Part shown: positions 61,262 through 64,000 of the stretch, one piece after another
How positions within the stretch are numbered: position 1 is the stretch's first letter
Layout of the letters: every line of letters starts with the position of its first letter
Source: Bellilinea sp034411135
Lineage (GTDB): Bacteria; Chloroflexota; Anaerolineae; Anaerolineales; Anaerolineaceae
Assembly: GCA_034411135.1 (NCBI GenBank)
Contig: DAOUMN010000021.1
Coordinates: forward strand, 1-64,000
DNA: 64,000 nucleotides
Reading direction: 5' to 3'
The notes under the pieces: generated by a model
The model's database searches: none
What the model saw: only the letters and a program-made list of their open reading frames with translations
Told to the model about the DNA's origin: nothing
Translations under genes and position numbers: made by a program

Positions 61262-61293
61262 CCAGCGGGGACGATTTGAGTCGTCCCCGCTGG
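61262..61293 (+). terminator. Terminator-like hairpin after pgk
   Basis: Perfect 13-bp stem CCAGCGGGGACGA (61262-61274) / TCGTCCCCGCTGG (61281-61293), loop TTTGAG. It is followed by ATATATAATATATATC and not by T's. The TATAAT box in this tail (61297-61302) could be the -10 of thrC. Confidence 0.68.
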
Positions 61294-61330
61294 ATATATA
61301 ATATATATCATCCTTTCAGGCGAGGGCTAT

Positions 61331-62398
61331 GTGAACGAATACAATGGGGTCATCCATCGTTATCGAGAATTGCTCGATCTTCCAGATTATCATCTACCAG
61401 TTTCCTTGTTGGAAGGTAATACGCCGCTGATCCCGATGCCCGGGCTGGCGCACGAAATGGGCGGGGGGTTCGACTTATGGGTTAAGTTCGAAGGACTGAA
61501 CCCAACCGGTTCCTTCAAGGATCGGGGAATGACTGTAGCGATCAGCGAGGCGATAGGTAGGGGCGCAAACGCGGTAATCTGCGCATCCACGGGTAATACT
61601 GCTGCCTCTGCGGCAGCCTATGCTGCCCGTTCGGGGCTGCGATCGATTGTAATCATTCCGCAGGGCAAAGTGGCAGCGGGCAAACTGGCAGGCGCAATCG
61701 CCTACGGTGCCAAGGTAATTCAGATTGAGGGTTCATTTGATGATGCGCTTGACCTGGTGGTTGAGATCAGTCAACGCCACCCAATAGCACTGGTTAATTC
61801 ACTCAACCCTTATCGTATCGAGGGTCAAAAAACAGCGGCTTTTGAGATCTGCGACCGTTTGGGCACCGCGCCGGACTGGCTGTGCCTGCCGGTGGGTAAT
61901 GCTGGAAACATCACCTCTTACTGGATCGGTTTCCGACAGTACGATCATCTTAAGAGCAGCGGGTTGCCGCAACTACTTGGTGTGCAGGCAGCAGGCTCCG
62001 CGCCGTTGGTACTAGGTCACGCAATCGAGCACCCGGAAACTGTGGCAACCGCGATTCGCATTGGTAAACCGGCGCGCGGCGAGCAGGCACTGCAGGCAGC
62101 GGAAGAATCCGGTGGGCAAATCATTGCAGTCAGTGACGAACAGATTCTACACATGCAACGGCGGCTGGCTGCGCATGGTGTGTGGGTCGAGCCGGCTTCG
62201 GCTGCCGGACTGGCTGGATTATGGCAACAAATCGAACATCAACGGATCGATCTGCGAGGGAAGCGGGTTGTGGCTGTATGCACTGGGCATGGTCTCAAGG
62301 ATGCGGACATCATCGTCAAACAGTTCACTCACCCGCAAATCATCCAGCCGCGCTTTTCCATCCTTGAGGGGCTTATTTTGGGAGAGGATTCACCATGA
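61331..62398 (+). CDS. thrC: Threonine synthase
   Basis: 355 residues, PLP fold-type II. It turns O-phospho-L-homoserine into threonine. The Schiff-base lysine is in NPTGSFKDRGM (Lys63), then ICASTGNTAASAAAYAAR, LVNSLNPYRIEGQKTAAFEI and PVGNAGNITSYWIGF. Start is GTG with GAGGGCTAT just before it. The length matches the short class of threonine synthases. Its stop overlaps the homoserine kinase ATG (ATGA). Confidence 0.95.
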   Translation: MNEYNGVIHRYRELLDLPDYHLPVSLLEGNTPLIPMPGLAHEMGGGFDLWVKFEGLNPTGSFKDRGMTVAISEAIGRGANAVICASTGNTAASAAAYAARSGLRSIVIIPQGKVAAGKLAGAIAYGAKVIQIEGSFDDALDLVVEISQRHPIALVNSLNPYRIEGQKTAAFEICDRLGTAPDWLCLPVGNAGNITSYWIGFRQYDHLKSSGLPQLLGVQAAGSAPLVLGHAIEHPETVATAIRIGKPARGEQALQAAEESGGQIIAVSDEQILHMQRRLAAHGVWVEPASAAGLAGLWQQIEHQRIDLRGKRVVAVCTGHGLKDADIIVKQFTHPQIIQPRFSILEGLILGEDSP

Positions 62399-63294
62399 GC
62401 GAGGTCATTGTTGGCGTACCAGCCACCAGTGCAAACCTTGGTCCAGGGTTTGATTGCTTAGGGCTGGCGTTGGATTTGTGGAATACCACCTCCTTTCGGC
62501 TGGGTGGGGACGGGATACAAGTTACCGTGATCGGTGAAGGAAGTGATGTTTTACCACGGGATACCGGTAACCTGGTGGTGCAGGGTTTCACGGCGCTGTA
62601 CGTGCGCCGTGAAGCAACCATGCCGCGTGATCTTCATATCGAATGCAACAACTTGATTCCATTGGGGTCCGGGCTGGGCTCCAGTGCTGCAGCCGTTTTG
62701 AGCGGACTGCTGGCAGCCAATTTTTTCCTTGGGCAACCACTCAGCCGGCTGGACATATTACGCCTGGCTATGGAGGTCGAAGGACACGCTGACAACGCTG
62801 CCGCAGCATTATTCGGCGGACTGGTGGTGGTCGCTGTAGAAACAAACCCACCGCTGGTTAAGTCCATCCCAATTCAATCCGCCAACCTGGTGGTTGTCCT
62901 GCCCCGTCTTGCACTTTCGACCAGCACGGCGCGGGCTGTGCTGCCTGATCCAATCAACCGGGCAGATGCGGTCTTCAACCTAGGGCGAACCGCGCTTGTG
63001 GTTGAAGCCTTGCGTGAAGGCGACCGCAAATTGTTGCAACGGGTAATGGAAGATCGCCTGCACCAACCCCAGCGTCTGAACTTAATTCCTGGCGCGGCGG
63101 AAGCCATTCAGGCAGCCCAGCGTATGGGTTGCCCGGCTGCGCTTTCGGGTGCCGGACCTAGTGTGTTTGCCTTCGCAGATGATAATGCCGAAGTGGTTGC
63201 CGAGGCGATGCAGTCCGCTTTCCGCACTGCCGGGTTGGAGTCGCGCTGCCTGTTTCTGTCAACCACTACTCAAACTGCACGCTGGTATGGGTGA
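62395..63294 (+). CDS. thrB: Homoserine kinase
   Basis: 299 residues, GHMP kinase. Motif 1 VGVPATSANLGPGFDCLGLAL, motif 2 (ATP) IPLGSGLGSSAAAVLSGLLAAN and motif 3 GCPAALSGAGPSVFAF. It phosphorylates homoserine, making the substrate of ThrC, and overlaps thrC by four bases. Confidence 0.95.
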   Translation: MSEVIVGVPATSANLGPGFDCLGLALDLWNTTSFRLGGDGIQVTVIGEGSDVLPRDTGNLVVQGFTALYVRREATMPRDLHIECNNLIPLGSGLGSSAAAVLSGLLAANFFLGQPLSRLDILRLAMEVEGHADNAAAALFGGLVVVAVETNPPLVKSIPIQSANLVVVLPRLALSTSTARAVLPDPINRADAVFNLGRTALVVEALREGDRKLLQRVMEDRLHQPQRLNLIPGAAEAIQAAQRMGCPAALSGAGPSVFAFADDNAEVVAEAMQSAFRTAGLESRCLFLSTTTQTARWYG

Positions 63295-63341
63295 TTCGAA
63301 ATCTATTTTCTGCGCGGATTCCCCCTGTCAAGTCAAAAGAT

Positions 63342-63388
63342 AATGTTACCGAAATTGAGTTGTTGGTTCAAACGAAAATGTTACCGAA
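63342..63388 (+). repeat. Two direct copies of AATGTTACCGAA at the insertion-sequence end
   Basis: AATGTTACCGAA occurs at 63342-63353 and 63377-63388, a 35-base period. The copies flank the 3' end of the transposase frame, as expected for transposase-binding repeats in the terminal region of an IS. The outer boundary and target duplication cannot be fixed from this window. Confidence 0.6.
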
Positions 63389-64000
63389 GTACCGTGCTCC
63401 TTTCTGAGGGTATGGAGGACATTGACCGGTGCTGCAGGGCGATCCGAGATGGCAGCCCAAAGCTGGGTGATCAGGTCCTCGATGCGGTTGCGCAGGTGAA
63501 CGGGATTGGTGTGGTCGCGGAGCTGACGCAGCTTAGCCAGGGTGGAGGATGGCAGGGAGATGGTCTCGCACAGGCGGTCGAAAGGGGGGTTGGCAGGATC
63601 AAAGATGCGCTTATAGTAGTGAGCATCTGAGAAAACCTTTTCGCGGGTACGCAACACTGGCTGAAAGAAATTATGGTACAGCCACAGCAGTTGATAGAGC
63701 TGGCGGAGGATGGTGAGCTGTTCCAGGCGGTCTAAGCGGCCGTGGCCGACATAGGCCCGGATCAGGCTGTGATTGTTTTCCTCCACAAAGTGATTGTCAT
63801 TCTTGTGGTAGGGTCGGGAGCGGGAAAGGTCCAGTTGGACGATATGCCGCTGCCAGAAGTGCAGCAGATGGCGGTTGAAAAACTCTGAGCCGTTGTCCGG
63901 GTGAAGTTCCAGGATCGGAAAGGGCAGCCGGTTCAGGATGGTCTGGAAGCCGTCCCGCATGGCTTTATAGCTGCGTCCATAAGCCGCCTCGATTTCACTC
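63346..64000 (-). CDS. Integrase-core (DDE) transposase, 5' end outside window
   Basis: The frame is open up to the window edge, so the N-terminus and the first catalytic Asp are outside. The in-window part (about 218 residues) has the second Asp in LELHPDNGSEFFNRH and the catalytic Glu in NDNHFVEENNHSLIRAYVGHGRLD, both typical of rve-type (IS3/IS481-like) transposases. The last ~100 residues are helical and family-specific. Ends at the stop at 63346, inside the repeat region. Whether it is intact cannot be judged. Confidence 0.85.
   Translation of the reverse strand, partial: SEIEAAYGRSYKAMRDGFQTILNRLPFPILELHPDNGSEFFNRHLLHFWQRHIVQLDLSRSRPYHKNDNHFVEENNHSLIRAYVGHGRLDRLEQLTILRQLYQLLWLYHNFFQPVLRTREKVFSDAHYYKRIFDPANPPFDRLCETISLPSSTLAKLRQLRDHTNPVHLRNRIEDLITQLWAAISDRPAAPVNVLHTLRKEHGTSVTFSFEPTTQFR

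Larger units (their letters stand above)
63325..64000 (-). mobile_element. Right-edge insertion sequence (only one end in window)
   Basis: The terminal repeats at 63342-63388 and the minus-strand DDE transposase frame mark the end of an IS whose other end lies outside the window. The left boundary near 63325-63342 is approximate. It is the only mobile DNA seen. Confidence 0.7.

Noticed and set aside
1..64000. CRISPR arrays, toxin-antitoxin pairs, restriction or phage-defence genes
   Set aside because: I saw no regularly spaced repeats, cas genes or defence-type domains; apart from the IS at the right edge the window is ordinary chromosomal DNA.

Overview
The window looks like chromosomal DNA of a member of the Chloroflexota, most likely class Anaerolineae. 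This is an inference from gene content, since no rRNA or taxonomic marker is present. Supporting traits are a short YidC without the periplasmic domain of Gram-negative bacteria, a T-box-controlled type-2 IleRS, a membrane-anchored YvcK-like protein, the bifunctional phosphoglucose/phosphomannose isomerase type, a lipoprotein with an NBR1-type Ig fold, many LPS-free surface glycosyltransferases, and genes packed with ATGA stop/start overlaps. Nothing looks like a phage or genomic island. The only mobile DNA is the end of an insertion sequence at the right edge.

Layout. 0-9.4 kb: MalY-type aminotransferase, YdcF-like protein, cold-shock protein, TPR protein, lipoprotein, MtaB, PAP2-like protein, GH13 alpha-glucosidase, L-lactate dehydrogenase. 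9.4-14 kb: a REC-CpaE-type ATPase fusion and a large hybrid histidine kinase with Hpt domain. 14-17.4 kb: a potassium-uptake operon with a KimA-like permease and two TrkA-type NAD/K+ regulatory subunits. 17.4-21.3 kb: the rpmH-rnpA-yidD-yidC-jag ribosome/membrane-insertion operon, with a beta-propeller lipoprotein inserted before yidC and no dnaA beside it. 21.3-31 kb: polyprenyl/carotenoid-type GT2, pyrimidine-nucleoside phosphorylase, a GT39-like membrane protein, ileS behind a T-box leader, and a flippase-like membrane protein.

31-37.2 kb: two tightly overlapping gene sets that together look like an uncharacterised pterin/pyrimidine-derived pathway. They hold GTP cyclohydrolase II, a RibD-C-type reductase, a zinc-less MDR dehydrogenase, a PTPS/QueD-like protein, a GT4 glycosyltransferase, a SAM methyltransferase and a DUF123 GIY-YIG-like protein. 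This is the best candidate here for an undescribed system. 37.2-40 kb: a probable 6S RNA gene, an FHA membrane protein, an AI-2E-type transporter and a 65-residue acidic protein.

40-46.2 kb: an NAD-linked molybdenum formate dehydrogenase (catalytic subunit with Cys in place of Sec, a Fe-S subunit, and a NuoE-NuoF fusion) with mobA and fdhD. 46-52 kb: NBR1-type lipoprotein, sugar-phosphate isomerase, CydDC exporter. 52-56.3 kb: CpXC protein, GAF-PAS histidine kinase, class III aminotransferase. 56.5-63.3 kb: central carbon and threonine genes (ROK glucokinase, YvcK-like protein, gap, pgk, thrC, thrB). 63.3-64 kb: the 3' end of a DDE transposase gene on the minus strand, running out of the window.

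Several starts lie 5-10 bases behind a clear -10 box, which suggests frequent leaderless transcription. Other promoters (kimA-like, rpmH, csp, FHA, yvcK) show near-consensus sigma-70 boxes with 17-base spacers.
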